From Agromyces ramosus (GTDB lineage: Bacteria; Actinomycetota; Actinomycetes; Actinomycetales; Microbacteriaceae): a stretch of 64,000 bases of DNA. Of this stretch, positions 26,476 to 36,823 are shown piece by piece. Below the pieces are notes generated by a model. It ran no database searches. It was not told the origin of the DNA and saw nothing but the letters and a program-made list of their open reading frames with translations. The translations under genes and the position numbers were made by a program. Location: the NCBI RefSeq assembly GCF_030817175.1, contig NZ_JAUSYY010000001.1:1674001-1738000 (forward strand). The letters are read 5' to 3'. How positions within the stretch are numbered: the stretch's first letter is position 1; the number at the start of each line of letters is the position of its first letter.

Positions 26476-27443
26476 CAGCGCCCCTCCCCCGCTGCCGACG
26501 GCCGGATGACCGGGTCGGCCAGGTCGGCCGGCTCGGCCGGCTCGGGTCCGATCGCCGCGCGGTTGTCTCCCGCCGCCCGTCGATCGAGCAGCCACCGCGC
26601 GAACAGCACGAGTCCGTAGCCGAGCACGAACACCGCGACGATGGTGGCGCCCGCCGGCAGTTCGAGCCCGGCGCCGACCGACATCCCGAACCCGGCGGCG
26701 AGCCCCAGCCATGCACCGAGCGCGGCGAAAGCGGCCGCGGCCGGGAAGAGCCACCACAGCCGCTCGGTGACGAGCCGTGAGACGGCGCCGGGCACGATCA
26801 GGAGGGCGAGCACGAGGAGCGTGCCGATGGTGCTCGCCGCGGCGACGACGACGAGCGCGACGGCGGCGTTGAGCACGAGGTCGAGCGTGAGGCCCGAGTC
26901 GCCGGCGGCGCGGCTCGCCCGTGCGTCGAACGCCCGGAACACCTGCTGCTTCAGCGTGACGGCCACCGCAGCCAGTGCGATGAGGCTCACGAGGACGAGG
27001 GGCAGCACCTCGGCAGGCGGGATCGTGAGCACGCGACCGAAGAGGAGGGCCTCGAGCTCGCCGGCGTAGTCGTCGCTGCGCGAGACGACGATGACGCCGA
27101 CGCTGAAGGTCGCGGTGAGCACGATCGCGATCGCGGCATCCGAGGTGACCCCTGCCCGCGCCAGCAGCGTCAACGCGACCGCGCCCGCCAGCGCGGCGAT
27201 CGCAGCCCCCGGAAGCAGCCCGGCTGTTCCGCCGATCGCCAGCCCGATCGCGAGTCCCGGGAACACGGCATGGGTGAGCCCATCACTGATGAACTCGAGC
27301 CCGCGCAGGTTCACGAGCACGCCGACCACACCCGCCACGAGTGCGAGCACGAGCATCACGACGAGGGCGCGCCCCATGAACGGGATCGCGAACGCCCCGA
27401 AGAGCACGTCGCCGAGGCTCACCGGGGCATCGCCGAATCGCAT
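26475..27443 (-). CDS. znuB: Zinc ABC transporter permease, first copy
   Basis: A 322-residue ABC-3 family permease with the motif [22 protein letters not shown] and the loop [18 protein letters not shown]. The C-terminal ~30 residues are a charged tail rich in Pro and Ala. It moves zinc across the membrane, with ZnuC as the motor. The ATG at 27443 lacks a clear ribosome site; a TTG at 27458 ([10 protein letters not shown]) is a possible earlier start and would bring it next to the znuC stop. Confidence 0.88.
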   Translation of the reverse strand: MRFGDAPVSLGDVLFGAFAIPFMGRALVVMLVLALVAGVVGVLVNLRGLEFISDGLTHAVFPGLAIGLAIGGTAGLLPGAAIAALAGAVALTLLARAGVTSDAAIAIVLTATFSVGVIVVSRSDDYAGELEALLFGRVLTIPPAEVLPLVLVSLIALAAVAVTLKQQVFRAFDARASRAAGDSGLTLDLVLNAAVALVVVAAASTIGTLLVLALLIVPGAVSRLVTERLWWLFPAAAAFAALGAWLGLAAGFGMSVGAGLELPAGATIVAVFVLGYGLVLFARWLLDRRAAGDNRAAIGPEPAEPADLADPVIRPSAAGEGR

Positions 27444-27457
27444 GCCGTGAGGAGCAT

Positions 27458-28246
27458 TCAATGCCCCTCGTGACCGGGCACCACGAGCGTGTGCTCGTCG
27501 ATCTCGACCTCGACGCCTTCGAAGCACTCCTGCACGTTGCCGAGCGTGAGCACCTCGTCGACGGGGCCGCTCGCGAGCTGGGTGCCGTTCACGAGCACGA
27601 CCGTGTCGCACACGAGGCGAGCGAGTTCGAGATCGTGCGTCGAGACGAGCACCGAAACGCCGCGCTGCTTCAGCCTGCGGATGGTGTCGATCAGGGCGTC
27701 GCGATTCGCCTGGTCGAGGCCGTTGAACGGCTCGTCGAGCAGGAGGAGCCGGGGCTCGGATGCCAGGGCGCGCGCGAGCAGGCCGCGCTGGCGCTGCCCA
27801 CCCGAGAGCTCGCCGAACCGACGCTTCACGAGGGCGCCCAGGCCCACGGTCTCGATGGCGTCGCGGACCGCGGCCCGATCGGCTCGACCCGGCCAGCGGA
27901 AGAGCCCGAGCGAGCGATACCTGCCCTGCATCACGACCTGCTCGAGGTTGATGGGGAAGTCGGCGTCGAGTTCGGCCGACTGAGGCAGGAACCCGACCAT
28001 GCCGTCCGGAGCATGTACCGGTCTCTGGGCCGCTGCAGCGTCGGCATCGGCGAACGACATGTGCCCGGCGGTCTGCGGCACGAGGCCGAGCACGCCCTTC
28101 AGCAGCGTCGACTTGCCCGCGCCGTTCGGCCCGATGAGTGCGACCGCCTCGCCGGGTGCGATCGAGACGTCGAGCCCGCTCACCCCGGCGCCGCCGGCGT
28201 AGGTGAACGCGACGCCGTCGAGGCGAAGCACGGGGGAGTCGGTCAT
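27458..28246 (-). CDS. znuC: Zinc ABC transporter ATP-binding protein
   Basis: A 262-residue ATPase with Walker [12 protein letters not shown], the signature [16 protein letters not shown], Walker [13 protein letters not shown] and the switch His in STHDLELA. It drives zinc import through the two permeases. The C-terminus is acidic and His-rich ([17 protein letters not shown]), perhaps metal-binding. It starts 4 bp after the znuA stop, with AAGG upstream, and ends 14 bp before the first permease. Confidence 0.93.
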   Translation of the reverse strand: MTDSPVLRLDGVAFTYAGGAGVSGLDVSIAPGEAVALIGPNGAGKSTLLKGVLGLVPQTAGHMSFADADAAAAQRPVHAPDGMVGFLPQSAELDADFPINLEQVVMQGRYRSLGLFRWPGRADRAAVRDAIETVGLGALVKRRFGELSGGQRQRGLLARALASEPRLLLLDEPFNGLDQANRDALIDTIRRLKQRGVSVLVSTHDLELARLVCDTVVLVNGTQLASGPVDEVLTLGNVQECFEGVEVEIDEHTLVVPGHEGH

Positions 28247-28250
28247 CAGG

Positions 28251-29340
28251 TCATCCTTGCAGGGCCGCCGGAAGCGCGGAAGGCTCGACTCCCCACGATT
28301 CGAGGATCAGCCGCGCATTGTGCACCTGGCTGTCGAGGTAGGTGGCGCCGTCGGAGCCCGGTGCGCCCAAGGAGTCGCCGTACAGGGCGTCGGGCCCGGA
28401 GTACACCGTCACGCCCGCCTCTGCGGCGATCGTCTCAGCCGCCTTGGGCGAGATCGACGCCTCGGAGAAGACCGCCTGCACGCCCGTCTCGGCGATCTTC
28501 GCCACGAGGGCGTCGATCTCGGCGGCGCTCGGCTCGGCGTTGTCGTCGAAGCTCGGGATGACGCTGCCCACGAAGGTGAGGTCGTAGGCGTCGACGAAGT
28601 AGGTGAACGCGTCGTGGTTCGTGACGAGCAGCCGGCGCTCGATCGGCACCTGGGCGACGTTCTCCTCGATCCAGGCGTCGAGTGCGTGGAGGCGTTGAAG
28701 GTAGGCCGCCTCGTTCGTCTCGAGCGCGTCGGCGTCGACGCCAGGCACCTCGATCAGGCCGTGCGCGATGTTCTCGACCATGTGCTCGGCGAGCTCGGGG
28801 TCGGTCCAGATGTGCGGGTTGCCGTCGCCGTGGTCGTGGCCTTCGTGGTCGTCGGCCTCGGCCTCCTCGGCGTGGTCGTGATCGTCGGTCGCGTCGGGTT
28901 CATGATCCGCCTCGTCGGCGTGGTCGGCATGGTCATCGGTGCCGAACAGCTCGATGCCCGTGCTGGCGTCGATGAGCTCGCCGTCGAAGCCCGACGCCCG
29001 CGATCGCGTCGTCGAGCCAGCTCTCGAGCCCGCCGCCGTTCACCACGAGGGCGTCGGCATCGGAGAGGGCGAGCAGCTGTGCGGCCGACGGGTCGAAGCT
29101 GTGCGCGCTCTGGCCCGCTGAAAGGAGCTGAGTGACGTCGGCGGTGTCGCCGAACAGTTCGCGGGTGAAGTCGCCGACCTGGGTCGTCGTGGCGACGATC
29201 GCGGGGCCGCTTGCGGCTGCGTTCTCGGACGCCGCGGGTGCTGCGCACCCGGCGAGCACCACTGCTCCCGCTGCGAGCACCGCGCCTCCGGCGAGGGGTG
29301 CGAGCAGTCGGCCGGTGGAGAGGCGAGGACGTCGGGTCAT
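28251..29340 (-). pseudogene. znuA: Zinc-binding lipoprotein ZnuA with a single-base frameshift
   Basis: The two frames join to a ~362-codon zinc-binding protein. Frame one gives the signal and lipobox VVLAGC (C32), the early motif VGDFTRELFGDTADVTQLL, AHSFDPSAAQLLALSDADALVVNGGGLESWLDDAI. The second frame resumes with SGFDGELIDASTGIELFG, a His-rich acidic loop and NPHIWTDPELAEHMVENI, TNHDAFTYFVDAYDL and TVYSGPDALYG. The span is 3n+1: one extra base in the run CGCCCGCG (about 28995-29002) explains the break. Since the operon, promoter and Zur box are intact, this is most likely a sequencing error. No ribosome site precedes the ATG; the transcript seems leaderless. Confidence 0.85.
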
Positions 29341-29347
29341 GAGAAGG

Positions 29348-29376
29348 ACGCTACGCTTATTGATAATGATTGTCAA
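29348..29376 (-). promoter_or_regulatory. Leaderless promoter of znuA with overlapping Zur box
   Basis: Reading the minus strand, TTGACA (29371-29376) is a consensus -35, followed after exactly 17 bp by TAGCGT (29348-29353) as -10, and the ATG of znuA begins 7 nt later. So the mRNA would start at the A of ATG. The Zur box TGATAATGATTGTCA (29361-29375) overlaps the -35 and the spacer, so bound Zur would block polymerase. It matches the known actinobacterial Zur motif pattern TGAAAATCATTATCA closely. Confidence 0.85.
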
Positions 29377-29463
29377 AACCATCCGGCGCGTCAGTCGACT
29401 CCAGCAAGGACAACGCCACCGCCGAGCCGACATTTCCCGTCATCCTGTGGAGAGGTCTGGCGA

Positions 29464-29979
29464 GTGTCGCACCGACATGCAAGGCTGAAGTACGTGGACA
29501 CGACGACGACCCCCCTCACGTTGCATCCGTTCACCGTCGCCGATGCCGAGCGCGTGCTCTCCGGCGAGGTCGACCCGCACGACGGGTGGGAGGGCGGCTA
29601 CGCCTTCACCGATGAGCCCGAGTTGCTGAGCGCCTACGTGCACGCCGCTCGCGAGTCCGGCGACCCGGCGCCGTACGGCCCCTACCTCGTGCGCCGTTCC
29701 GCCGACGATGCGACCATCGGCGGCGTGAACCTCTTCGGCCCGCCCGACCCCGACGGCGCGATCGAGTTCGCCTTCGGTCTCGTGCCCGCCGTGCGCGGCC
29801 AAGGGCTCGCATTGCACGCGGTGCTCGAGACCCTCGCACTGGCTCGCTCGACGGGCGCGTCGAGCGCCCGGGCAGAGGCCGAGGTCCACAACCTCCCCGC
29901 GCGGCGCGTGCTCGAGCGCGCCGGCATGAGCGAGGCCGGGCGCACCACCGACACCGTGACCTACGCGATCCGGCTGTAG
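29464..29979 (+). CDS. GNAT family N-acetyltransferase
   Basis: A 171-residue acetyl-CoA-dependent acetyltransferase of the RimJ/RimL-like type: FVLRPFT-like start (LTLHPFTVADAERVLSG), central FAFGLVPAVRGQGLALHAVLETLALA with the acetyl-CoA-binding Q/RxxGxG/A part (VRGQGLA), and the ending HNLPARRVLERAGMSEAGR. The substrate is not predictable. The GTG at 29464 has GGAGAGG upstream; the GTG at 29494 is an alternative. It is convergent with the E2 gene, 4 bp apart. Confidence 0.82.
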   Translation: MSHRHARLKYVDTTTTPLTLHPFTVADAERVLSGEVDPHDGWEGGYAFTDEPELLSAYVHAARESGDPAPYGPYLVRRSADDATIGGVNLFGPPDPDGAIEFAFGLVPAVRGQGLALHAVLETLALARSTGASSARAEAEVHNLPARRVLERAGMSEAGRTTDTVTYAIRL

Positions 29980-29983
29980 CGGA

Positions 29984-31438
29984 CTACTCCAGCAGCAGTG
30001 CAGGCTCCTCGATGATCGAGGCCACGTCGGCGAGGAAGCGCGAGGCCACGTCCCCGTCGACCACCCGGTGGTCGAAGGACGCACCGATCGTGGTGACGAA
30101 TCGCGGTCGCACTTCGCCGTCGACCACCCACGGCTTCTGCTTGATCGTGCCGAGGGCCACGATCGCGACCTCGCCGGGGTTCAGGATGGGCGTGCCCGTG
30201 TCCATGCCGAATACGCCGATGTTCGTGATGGTGATCGTGCCGCCCTGCATCTCGGCCGGCTGCGTCTTGCCCTCCCGCGCAGTGAGCGTCAGCTGCTCGA
30301 GCGACGCGGCGAGCTCGACCATCGTCATCGCCTGCGCCTCCTTGATGTTCGGCACGATCAGGCCGCGAGGGGTGGCCGCGGCGACGCCGAGGTTCACGTA
30401 GTGCTTGACGACGATCTCCTCGTCGGTCCACTGGGCGTTCACCGAGGGGTTGCGGCGCACTGCCCAGATCATCGCCTTGGCCATGATCAGCAGCGGCGAG
30501 ATGCGCAGGCCCGCGTAGTCGGGTGAGGCCTTCAGGCGCTTCAGGTACTCCATCGTGCGGGTGGCGTCGACGTCGACGAACACGCTCACGTGCGGCGCGG
30601 TGAACGCGCTGTGCACCATCGCGTTCGCGATCGCCTTGCGCACGCCCTTCACCGGGATGCGGTCTTCGCGCCCCTCGGGCCACTCCGGTGTCTGGATGTT
30701 GCGGAAGACGCTCACCTGGCTCGCGTCGCGGATCACGTCGTCGCGCGTGATGTCGCCGATCGGACCCGTGGGCACGACGCGGGAGAGGTCGACGCCGAGG
30801 TCTTTCGCGAGCTTGCGGATCGGCGGCTTCGCGATCACGGGCACCCCGGTGTCGAGTCGCGCAGCAGGCGCGCTCGGACGAGCGGCGGGGGTGCCCGCCG
30901 CAGCCGCGGCGGCGGACGCCGGGGGAGCGGTCGGGGCAGCGGTTGCCGGCACGGTGGCGAAGTTCTCGTGCGCGCCACCCGGTGACGGATGCCGCTTGCG
31001 CCGTGTGGGCGCCGGCCCCGACGATCCGTGGCCCACGAGCACCGCGCCACCGCCCTCGGACGCGGTCGGCGCATGCGACGCGACGGTGCCCGACGGGGGA
31101 GCGGGAACCGCGGGGGCGGCCGGCGCCGTCGACGGGGCCGGTGCGGATTCGGCCGGCGTGGCACCCGGCGCGGGGGAGGCAGACCCGGGGCCCGGGGCAT
31201 CCGTCTGGATCACCAGGATCGGCGTGCCGACGTTCACCGTGTTGCCCTCGTCGACGAGGAGCTCGGAGACGACACCCTCGAACGCGCTCGGCAGCTCGAC
31301 GAGCGACTTGGCCGTCTCGATCTCGACGAACACCTGGTCGAGCGCGATGCGGTCGCCGGGGGCGACCCGCCACTGCACGATCTCGGCCTCGGTGAGACCC
31401 TCGCCGACGTCAGGGAGGGGGAATCGGATCTCGCTCAT
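29984..31438 (-). CDS. 2-oxoacid dehydrogenase complex, dihydrolipoamide acyltransferase (E2)
   Basis: A 484-residue protein. Residues 1-78 are one lipoyl domain with the lipoylated Lys in [10 protein letters not shown] (K44). A long Ala/Pro-rich linker follows, then the E3-binding domain ([21 protein letters not shown]) and the catalytic domain ending with [15 protein letters not shown] (catalytic His-Asp). It transfers acyl groups from E1 to CoA. One lipoyl domain and a clustered E1 alpha/beta suggest a branched-chain or pyruvate type complex; the sequence alone does not decide. It follows E1 beta after 61 bp. Confidence 0.93.
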   Translation of the reverse strand: MSEIRFPLPDVGEGLTEAEIVQWRVAPGDRIALDQVFVEIETAKSLVELPSAFEGVVSELLVDEGNTVNVGTPILVIQTDAPGPGSASPAPGATPAESAPAPSTAPAAPAVPAPPSGTVASHAPTASEGGGAVLVGHGSSGPAPTRRKRHPSPGGAHENFATVPATAAPTAPPASAAAAAAGTPAARPSAPAARLDTGVPVIAKPPIRKLAKDLGVDLSRVVPTGPIGDITRDDVIRDASQVSVFRNIQTPEWPEGREDRIPVKGVRKAIANAMVHSAFTAPHVSVFVDVDATRTMEYLKRLKASPDYAGLRISPLLIMAKAMIWAVRRNPSVNAQWTDEEIVVKHYVNLGVAAATPRGLIVPNIKEAQAMTMVELAASLEQLTLTAREGKTQPAEMQGGTITITNIGVFGMDTGTPILNPGEVAIVALGTIKQKPWVVDGEVRPRFVTTIGASFDHRVVDGDVASRFLADVASIIEEPALLLE

Positions 31439-31499
31439 GTCTACACCCTCGCAGTCGATCTATGCCGTCGTCGTCATGTCAGTGCGCCGCGGCGCGCCG

Positions 31500-32589
31500 T
31501 CAGTACTTCAGTGCCCGGTCGACGGCCTCGAGCACCCGGTCGGGACTCGGCAGGTACTCGGTCTCGAGCGCGGCCGGCGGGAAAGGGGTGTCGAAGCTCG
31601 ACACGCGCAGCACCGGCGCCTCGAGGGAGTAGAACGCCCGCTCGGCCACGGTCGCCGCGATCTCGGACCCGATGCTCACGAATCCGTAGGCCTCTTGAGC
31701 CACCACGAGCCGACCCGTGCGCTGCACCGACGCGAGCAGGGGGCCGTAGTCGATGGGGGAGAGCGAGCGCAGGTCGACGACCTCGATGCTCGTGCCCTCG
31801 TCGGCCGCGATGTCGGCGGCCTGCAGCAATGTCGAGACCATGGCGCCATGGCCGACCACCGTGACATCCGTGCCCTGACGGATGACCCGGCTCGCGTGCA
31901 GCGGCATGCCCGAGTGATCGAGGTCGACCGGGCCCTTCGGCCAGTACCGGCTCTTCGGCTCGAAGAACAGCACGGGGTCGTTCGAGGCGATGGCCTCTCT
32001 GGATCATCCAGTACGCGTCGTGCGGGCTCGACGGGCTCACCACGCGCAGGCCCGGAGTGTGCGCGAAGTACGCCTCGGGGCTCTCCTGATGGTGCTCGAT
32101 CGAGCCGATGTGGCCGCCGTAGGGCACCCGGATCACGACCGGCATCGACAGCGCGCCGTCGTGGCGCAGCGTGAGCCGGGCGAGCTGCGTGGTGATCTGG
32201 TCGAACGCGGGGAAGATGAAGCCGTCGAACTGGATCTCGACGACCGGCCGGTAGCCGCGCATCGCGAGGCCGATCGCGGTGCCGACGATGCCCGACTCGG
32301 CGAGCGGGGTGTCGAGTACGCGCTTGTCGCCGAACTCGGCCGAGAGCCCCTCGGTCACGCGGAACACGCCGCCGAGCGGACCGATGTCCTCGCCCATGAG
32401 CAGCACCTTGTCGTCGGCGCGCATCGCGTCGCGGAGGCCGGCGGTGATCGCCTTCGCCATCGACAGGGTCTGCACGCCGCGGCGCTCGGGCTCGGCGACG
32501 GATGCCTCGGCGGGCGTCGCGGCAACGGACTCGGGCGCTGCGGCATCCGTGACCGCGACCTGCTGCTCGTGGTCGGTGCGTGCGCTCAT
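31500..32589 (-). pseudogene. 2-oxoacid dehydrogenase E1 beta subunit with a single-base frameshift
   Basis: The first frame gives the N-terminal part (MAKAITAGLRDAMRADDKVLLMGEDIGPLGGVF, LDTPLAESGIVGTAIGLAMRGYRP, IRVPYGGHIGSIEHHQESPEAYF) up to DAYWMIQ, then breaks near 31994-32002. The other frame continues with EAIASNDPVLFFEPKSRYW, the transketolase C-domain and RVLEAVDRALKY. The total length is 3n+1 with one extra A in CCAGAGAGGCC, so a sequencing error is likely, since the rest of the complex is intact. It carries part of the thiamine diphosphate site with E1 alpha. The ATG at 32589 overlaps the E1 alpha stop (ATGA). Confidence 0.88.
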
Positions 32590-33719
32590 GCTGCGCCTCC
32601 CTCGAAACCCGACTCGTAGGCGTGGAGCCACGCCGACTGCTCATCCATGAGCGGGTGCTGGTCGGTGTAGACATGCGCGAAGATCTTCTCGCGGGTCGGC
32701 GCCGGCACGTCGAGCGCCCGGCGGCGAAGGTCGGCAGCCACCTCGGCGGCCTCGGCGTCGACGTCGGTGAAGAACGCGGCGGATGCCCCGCGGCCCTCGA
32801 GCCACCTGCGGTAGCGCGTGATCGGATCACGCTCGGCCCAGTACTCGACCTCGCCGTCGGTGCGGTACTTCGTGGGATCGTCGGCGGTCGTGTGTGCGCC
32901 CATGCGGTAGGTGACGGCCTCGATGAGGCTTGGGCCGTGGCCGCCGCGCGCCTCTTCGAGCGACTGCCGCGTGACGGCGTAGCTCGCGAGCACGTCATTG
33001 CCGTCGATGCGCACGCCCGGCATGCCGAAGCCGTGACCGCGCCCGGCGAGCGGGCTGCGCGACTGCCGCGAGACGGGCACCGAGATCGCCCACTGGTTGT
33101 TCTGGATGAAGAACACCTGCGGCGTCTGGTAGCTCGACGCGAACACGAGGGCCTCGCTCGCGTCGCCCTGGGAGGTGGCGCCGTCGCCGTAGTACACGAT
33201 GACCGCGGCATCCGTCTCGGGGTCACCCGTGCCGGTGGCGCCGTCGAACTGCATGCCCATGGCGTAGCCCGTGGCGTGCAGGGTCTGCGAGGCGAGCACG
33301 AGCGTGTAGAGGTGGAAGTTGCCGTTCTCCTCGGGGTTCCACCCGCCGAGCGTCGCGCCGCGGAGGAGGGCGAGGATGCGCACCGGGTCGAGTCCGCGGA
33401 TGATGCCGACGATGTGCTCGCGGTACGACGGGAAGAGATGGTCTTGCGGGCGGGCGGCGTGTGCCGAGCCGACCTGCGCGGCCTCCTGGCCGTGGCTCGG
33501 CACCCAGAGCGCGAGCTGGCCCTGCCGCTGCAGGTTCGCGCACGCCAGGTCGATGCGTCGCGAGACGGCCATGTCGCGGTAGAACCGCTCGAGGGTGGCG
33601 TCGTCGAGCGCCTCGACGACGGGGAGGTACGGCTCGGCCTCAGCCGAGGGACGCAACTCGCCCTCTGGGGTCAGGAGCTGGACCGTCGGCGCGGTGAAGT
33701 CTCTCTCGCGGGCTGCCAC
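32586..33719 (-). CDS. 2-oxoacid dehydrogenase E1 alpha subunit
   Basis: A 377-residue thiamine-diphosphate enzyme. The TPP motif GDGATSQGDASEAL...NNQWAIS is complete, and YREHIVGI and AVTYRMGAHTTADDP (phosphorylation-loop region) match the E1 alpha family. It decarboxylates a 2-oxoacid and passes the acyl group to the E2 lipoyl Lys. The start is GTG at 33719, with a weak ribosome site (GTGGAAC). It lies 16 bp after the aminotransferase gene on the same strand and is coupled to E1 beta by ATGA. Confidence 0.93.
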   Translation of the reverse strand: MAARERDFTAPTVQLLTPEGELRPSAEAEPYLPVVEALDDATLERFYRDMAVSRRIDLACANLQRQGQLALWVPSHGQEAAQVGSAHAARPQDHLFPSYREHIVGIIRGLDPVRILALLRGATLGGWNPEENGNFHLYTLVLASQTLHATGYAMGMQFDGATGTGDPETDAAVIVYYGDGATSQGDASEALVFASSYQTPQVFFIQNNQWAISVPVSRQSRSPLAGRGHGFGMPGVRIDGNDVLASYAVTRQSLEEARGGHGPSLIEAVTYRMGAHTTADDPTKYRTDGEVEYWAERDPITRYRRWLEGRGASAAFFTDVDAEAAEVAADLRRRALDVPAPTREKIFAHVYTDQHPLMDEQSAWLHAYESGFEGGAA

Positions 33720-33735
33720 CGTTCCACGCTACCCG

Positions 33736-34860
33736 CTATGCGGGACGCCCTTCTTGTGAGACCGGAACAAGCTCCCCGAGAATCCGGAGGAGGGTATCGA
33801 CAGATTCCTCCTCGCCGACCGACACCCGGATGCCGTCGAGCGGGAACGCGCGGGTGACGAGTCCCGCGTCGAACAGTCGCTCGGCGACCGCGGTCGTCTC
33901 GTTGCCGGTGGGCAGCCAGACGAAGTTGCCCTGGGCGACGGGCACCGGCCAGCCCTGCTCGACGAGAGCGGCGCGGAGCCGGTCGCGACGCTCGACGATG
34001 ACGTCGACCCGGTTGAGCAGCTCGGCCTCGGCGTCGGGCTCGAGCGAGGCGATCGCTCCGGCGGAGGCGGTGGCCGTGACGCCCAGCGGGATGGCCGTGG
34101 AACGCGCGGCGTCGAGGATCGGCACGGCACCGATGGCGTAGCCGACGCGAAGCCCGGCGAGTCCGTAGGCCTTCGAGAAGGTGCGCAGCACCACGAGGTT
34201 CGGGTAGCGGCCGAGCAGAGCGGTGCCATCGACGGCTCTGCCCACGGCTTCTGGCTCGTCGCGCACGAACTCGATGTAGGCCTCGTCGAGCAGCACGAGC
34301 CGGTCGCTCGGGACCTTCGACATGAACGCCTCGAACTCGACCGCGGTGACGATCGTGCCGGTCGGATTGTTCGGCGAGCAGACGATCACGACGCGGGTGC
34401 GATCGGTGACGGCCGCAGCCATCGCGTCGAGGTCGTGGCCGTGGTCGGCGTTGTTGGGCACGGTGACGCTCGTGGCGCCGGCCACCGTGACGAGCCCGGG
34501 GTACGCCTCGAAGGAACGCCACGAGTAGACGACCTCGTCGCCCGGGCCGGCAGCGGCCGCGATGAGCTGCGCGAGCAGCGACACGGAGCCCGCGCCGACG
34601 AGCACCTCGTCGACGGAGACGTCGTGCCGAGCGGCGAGGCGTTCGCGGAGGGCGAGGGCCGAGGCATCCGGATACCGGTTGAGGTGCGAGGCGGCGTCGC
34701 TGACCGCCGCGGCAACCGACGGCAGCGGGTCGAACGGGTTCTCATTGCTCGAGAGCTTGAAGCCGTCGGCGGGCGCTGGACGCCCCTGCCGGTACGCGGG
34801 AAGGGCGGCGATCTCGGGGCGCAGGCGAACGCTCGCCCCCGTGGGCTCCGGTGCGGTCAC
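33736..34860 (-). CDS. HisC-like aminotransferase (histidinol-phosphate or aromatic amino acid)
   Basis: A 374-residue class I/II PLP aminotransferase. [34 protein letters not shown] and the Schiff-base motif [17 protein letters not shown] define a HisC-fold enzyme. In actinobacteria such genes near 2-oxoacid dehydrogenases are often aromatic aminotransferases (Pat) rather than HisC. It makes the 2-oxoacid or amino acid that links with the complex downstream, but this is inference. The GTG at 34860 is preceded by GGTGG. Divergent from a small membrane protein with 52 bp between. Confidence 0.9.
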   Translation of the reverse strand: MTAPEPTGASVRLRPEIAALPAYRQGRPAPADGFKLSSNENPFDPLPSVAAAVSDAASHLNRYPDASALALRERLAARHDVSVDEVLVGAGSVSLLAQLIAAAAGPGDEVVYSWRSFEAYPGLVTVAGATSVTVPNNADHGHDLDAMAAAVTDRTRVVIVCSPNNPTGTIVTAVEFEAFMSKVPSDRLVLLDEAYIEFVRDEPEAVGRAVDGTALLGRYPNLVVLRTFSKAYGLAGLRVGYAIGAVPILDAARSTAIPLGVTATASAGAIASLEPDAEAELLNRVDVIVERRDRLRAALVEQGWPVPVAQGNFVWLPTGNETTAVAERLFDAGLVTRAFPLDGIRVSVGEEESVDTLLRILGELVPVSQEGRPA

Positions 34861-34912
34861 GTTTTCCACCGTACCGCTTCGCCGGCCGCGGGCCGTCTGC
34901 CAAAGTTGAGCC

Positions 34913-35302
34913 ATGCGCTTCTTCGTCAAGGTCATCGTGATCGCATTCGCCCTCTGGCTCACGACATTCATCGTCTCTGGGGTGAACGTGGTGCCCTACG
35001 ACGACACCACGATCGCCACGGTGCTCACCTACCTGCTCGTCGCGCTCATCTTCGGGCTCGTCAACGCGTTCATCGGCACGTTCATCCGCGTCGTCGCCTT
35101 CCCGATCTACGTGCTCACGCTCGGCCTCATCTCGTTCATCGTGAATGGGCTGCTGCTGCTCATCGTCGACTGGATCAGCGGCCTCATGGGCTTCGGGCTG
35201 CGCATCGACGGATTCTGGTGGGGCGTGCTCGGTGCCCTCGTGCTCGGCCTGATCAGCTGGCTCATCGGACTCCTCGTCCGACCGCGGTCGGGCAACGACT
35301 GA
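34913..35302 (+). CDS. Phage-holin-4 superfamily membrane protein
   Basis: A 129-residue protein with four predicted helices, the third loop carrying [23 protein letters not shown], and [21 protein letters not shown] before a basic tail. This is the PF04020-type family common in bacterial chromosomes; despite its name it is not evidence for a phage here. Function is unknown. It stands alone, divergent from the HisC-like gene. Confidence 0.85.
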   Translation: MRFFVKVIVIAFALWLTTFIVSGVNVVPYDDTTIATVLTYLLVALIFGLVNAFIGTFIRVVAFPIYVLTLGLISFIVNGLLLLIVDWISGLMGFGLRIDGFWWGVLGALVLGLISWLIGLLVRPRSGND

Positions 35303-35335
35303 CGCCGCGGCGGGCGATTTCGAAGCGGCCGTGAC

Positions 35336-36823
35336 TCATCGTCGCGTTGCGGTCCACGTCGTCATCGCGCCATCGCCGCCGCCCGTGAACTCCGTGAGGC
35401 GCTCACGGAACTCCACGAGCCGTGCCTCCTCCGAGGCGTCGACCAGCGCGGCGGTCTCGCGGTAGCGCACGAGCTCGTGAGCCGGCACGGCGGCTGCGTA
35501 CTCGCGTCCGGCCTCGAGCACGCTGCGAGAGACCGTCAGTCGGTCGGGTGACGGATGCCCGCGGCCTCCGGTGGCGGGCACCAGGTCTTCATCGTGCTCG
35601 ATGGAGAGCAGCGGCACGCCCTCGGCGAGCGGGGCGGACGCGACCGGGCCACCGAGGCTCACGGCACCGACGACGTTCAGCGTGGGATCGCCGGCGAGCG
35701 CGGCGACCACCTCGCCACCACCGGAGTGTCCGGCCGCGAACAGCGCGTCGCCGGGCCGAGCGCCCGCTTCCTCGAGCGCGAGGCGTACCGCCGCCTCGGT
35801 CGCGCCGGAGTCGGCACCGGCCAGGCGCAGGGCGTCGAGCGTGGAGTCGTCGGCGATGCCGTGCACGTTCGCGGTCATGTCATTCGTCTCGGCACCGGCG
35901 GTGAGGCTGAAGTCGACGGTGCCGCCGACGTAGACGATCCATCGGGGATCACCGGCGTCACCGTATCGCTCGACGCGGATCTGCGCGCCGCCGTCGGACG
36001 TCGGGATGCGGTCGGCCAGCTCGCCGATGCCGTTGGGCGCCGGCACGCGTCCCTGGACCGGCTGCGCGACGTCATCGGCGTTCGGCGGCCCCATGCTCTG
36101 GTCGGCCCGACGGTCGGGCAGTGGTCGCGAGCGCTCCACCTTCACCGGGCCGTCGACGAGCACTCGACTTCCCGCGACCACGCCGAGGAGGCCGGCCGCG
36201 CCGAGGAGCATCGAAGCGTTCTCTGGTGCGCCGATCTGCTGCCCGAGCGGGCCGAGCACGCCGGGAACGTCGAGTGCCCCGCCGGCGAGTTCGTCGGCGG
36301 AGTCGGCCACCGTGCGCACGAGCCGCACGAACGCGGGGTCGGAGAGCAGGCCCCGATGCTCTGCTACCAGCGTTTCGAGCGGCTTGGTCAGGCCGAGGCG
36401 CTCGGCGAGCGAATGTGCGCCGGTCGCGACGACGGCAGGGACGATCAGGAAGGGGGCCGCCACGCCGAGCATCCATGCGCCGATGCGGCCGCCGAGTTGC
36501 CACGCGAACTCGATCTGGCGCTCGGTGGCGCCGTAGTGCTCGGCGCTCTCGATGAGCGCCGAGCGAAGCGAGCCGGCACGTTCATGCACCTCACGGAGAT
36601 GCTGGAGTGCTCTCGCCATGCTCCAGCCGGGAGAGGTCGTGTCCCACCGAGCGGCGGGCTCTCGCAGGTCGAGCTCGTGAAGCCCTCGCGCGATGATCCC
36701 GGCGCGCTCGAGCCAATCGGCCGTCGCCCCCTCGAGGCTGCCGAGGCGTGCGGCATCGACGAAGAGCTCGTCGGTCGCCACTGCGGTGGTCGCGCCGCTC
36801 GTGATGGTCAGCGCGTCGTCCAC
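35336..36823 (-). CDS. Helical-plus-alpha/beta-hydrolase protein, T7SS-associated type (hypothetical)
   Basis: A 495-residue protein with three parts: an N-terminal helical region (residues ~1-110, with WSMARALQHLREVHERAGSLRSALI), a hydrophobic middle (~115-235: GAWMLGVAAPFLIVPAVVATGA, ASMLLGAAGLLGVVAGSRVL) and a C-terminal alpha/beta hydrolase-like part with nucleophile elbow GHSGGG at about residue 368, preceded by ERYGDAGDPRWIVYVGGT. The catalytic Asp and His are not sure. The GTG at 36823 overlaps the end of the upstream gene by 16 bp, so the two are coupled. I do not know a described function. Confidence 0.65.
   Translation of the reverse strand: MDDALTITSGATTAVATDELFVDAARLGSLEGATADWLERAGIIARGLHELDLREPAARWDTTSPGWSMARALQHLREVHERAGSLRSALIESAEHYGATERQIEFAWQLGGRIGAWMLGVAAPFLIVPAVVATGAHSLAERLGLTKPLETLVAEHRGLLSDPAFVRLVRTVADSADELAGGALDVPGVLGPLGQQIGAPENASMLLGAAGLLGVVAGSRVLVDGPVKVERSRPLPDRRADQSMGPPNADDVAQPVQGRVPAPNGIGELADRIPTSDGGAQIRVERYGDAGDPRWIVYVGGTVDFSLTAGAETNDMTANVHGIADDSTLDALRLAGADSGATEAAVRLALEEAGARPGDALFAAGHSGGGEVVAALAGDPTLNVVGAVSLGGPVASAPLAEGVPLLSIEHDEDLVPATGGRGHPSPDRLTVSRSVLEAGREYAAAVPAHELVRYRETAALVDASEEARLVEFRERLTEFTGGGDGAMTTWTATRR

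Noticed and set aside
34913..35302. Holin-like gene as prophage evidence
   Set aside because: The PF04020-type family is widespread in chromosomes, and no other phage gene lies nearby.
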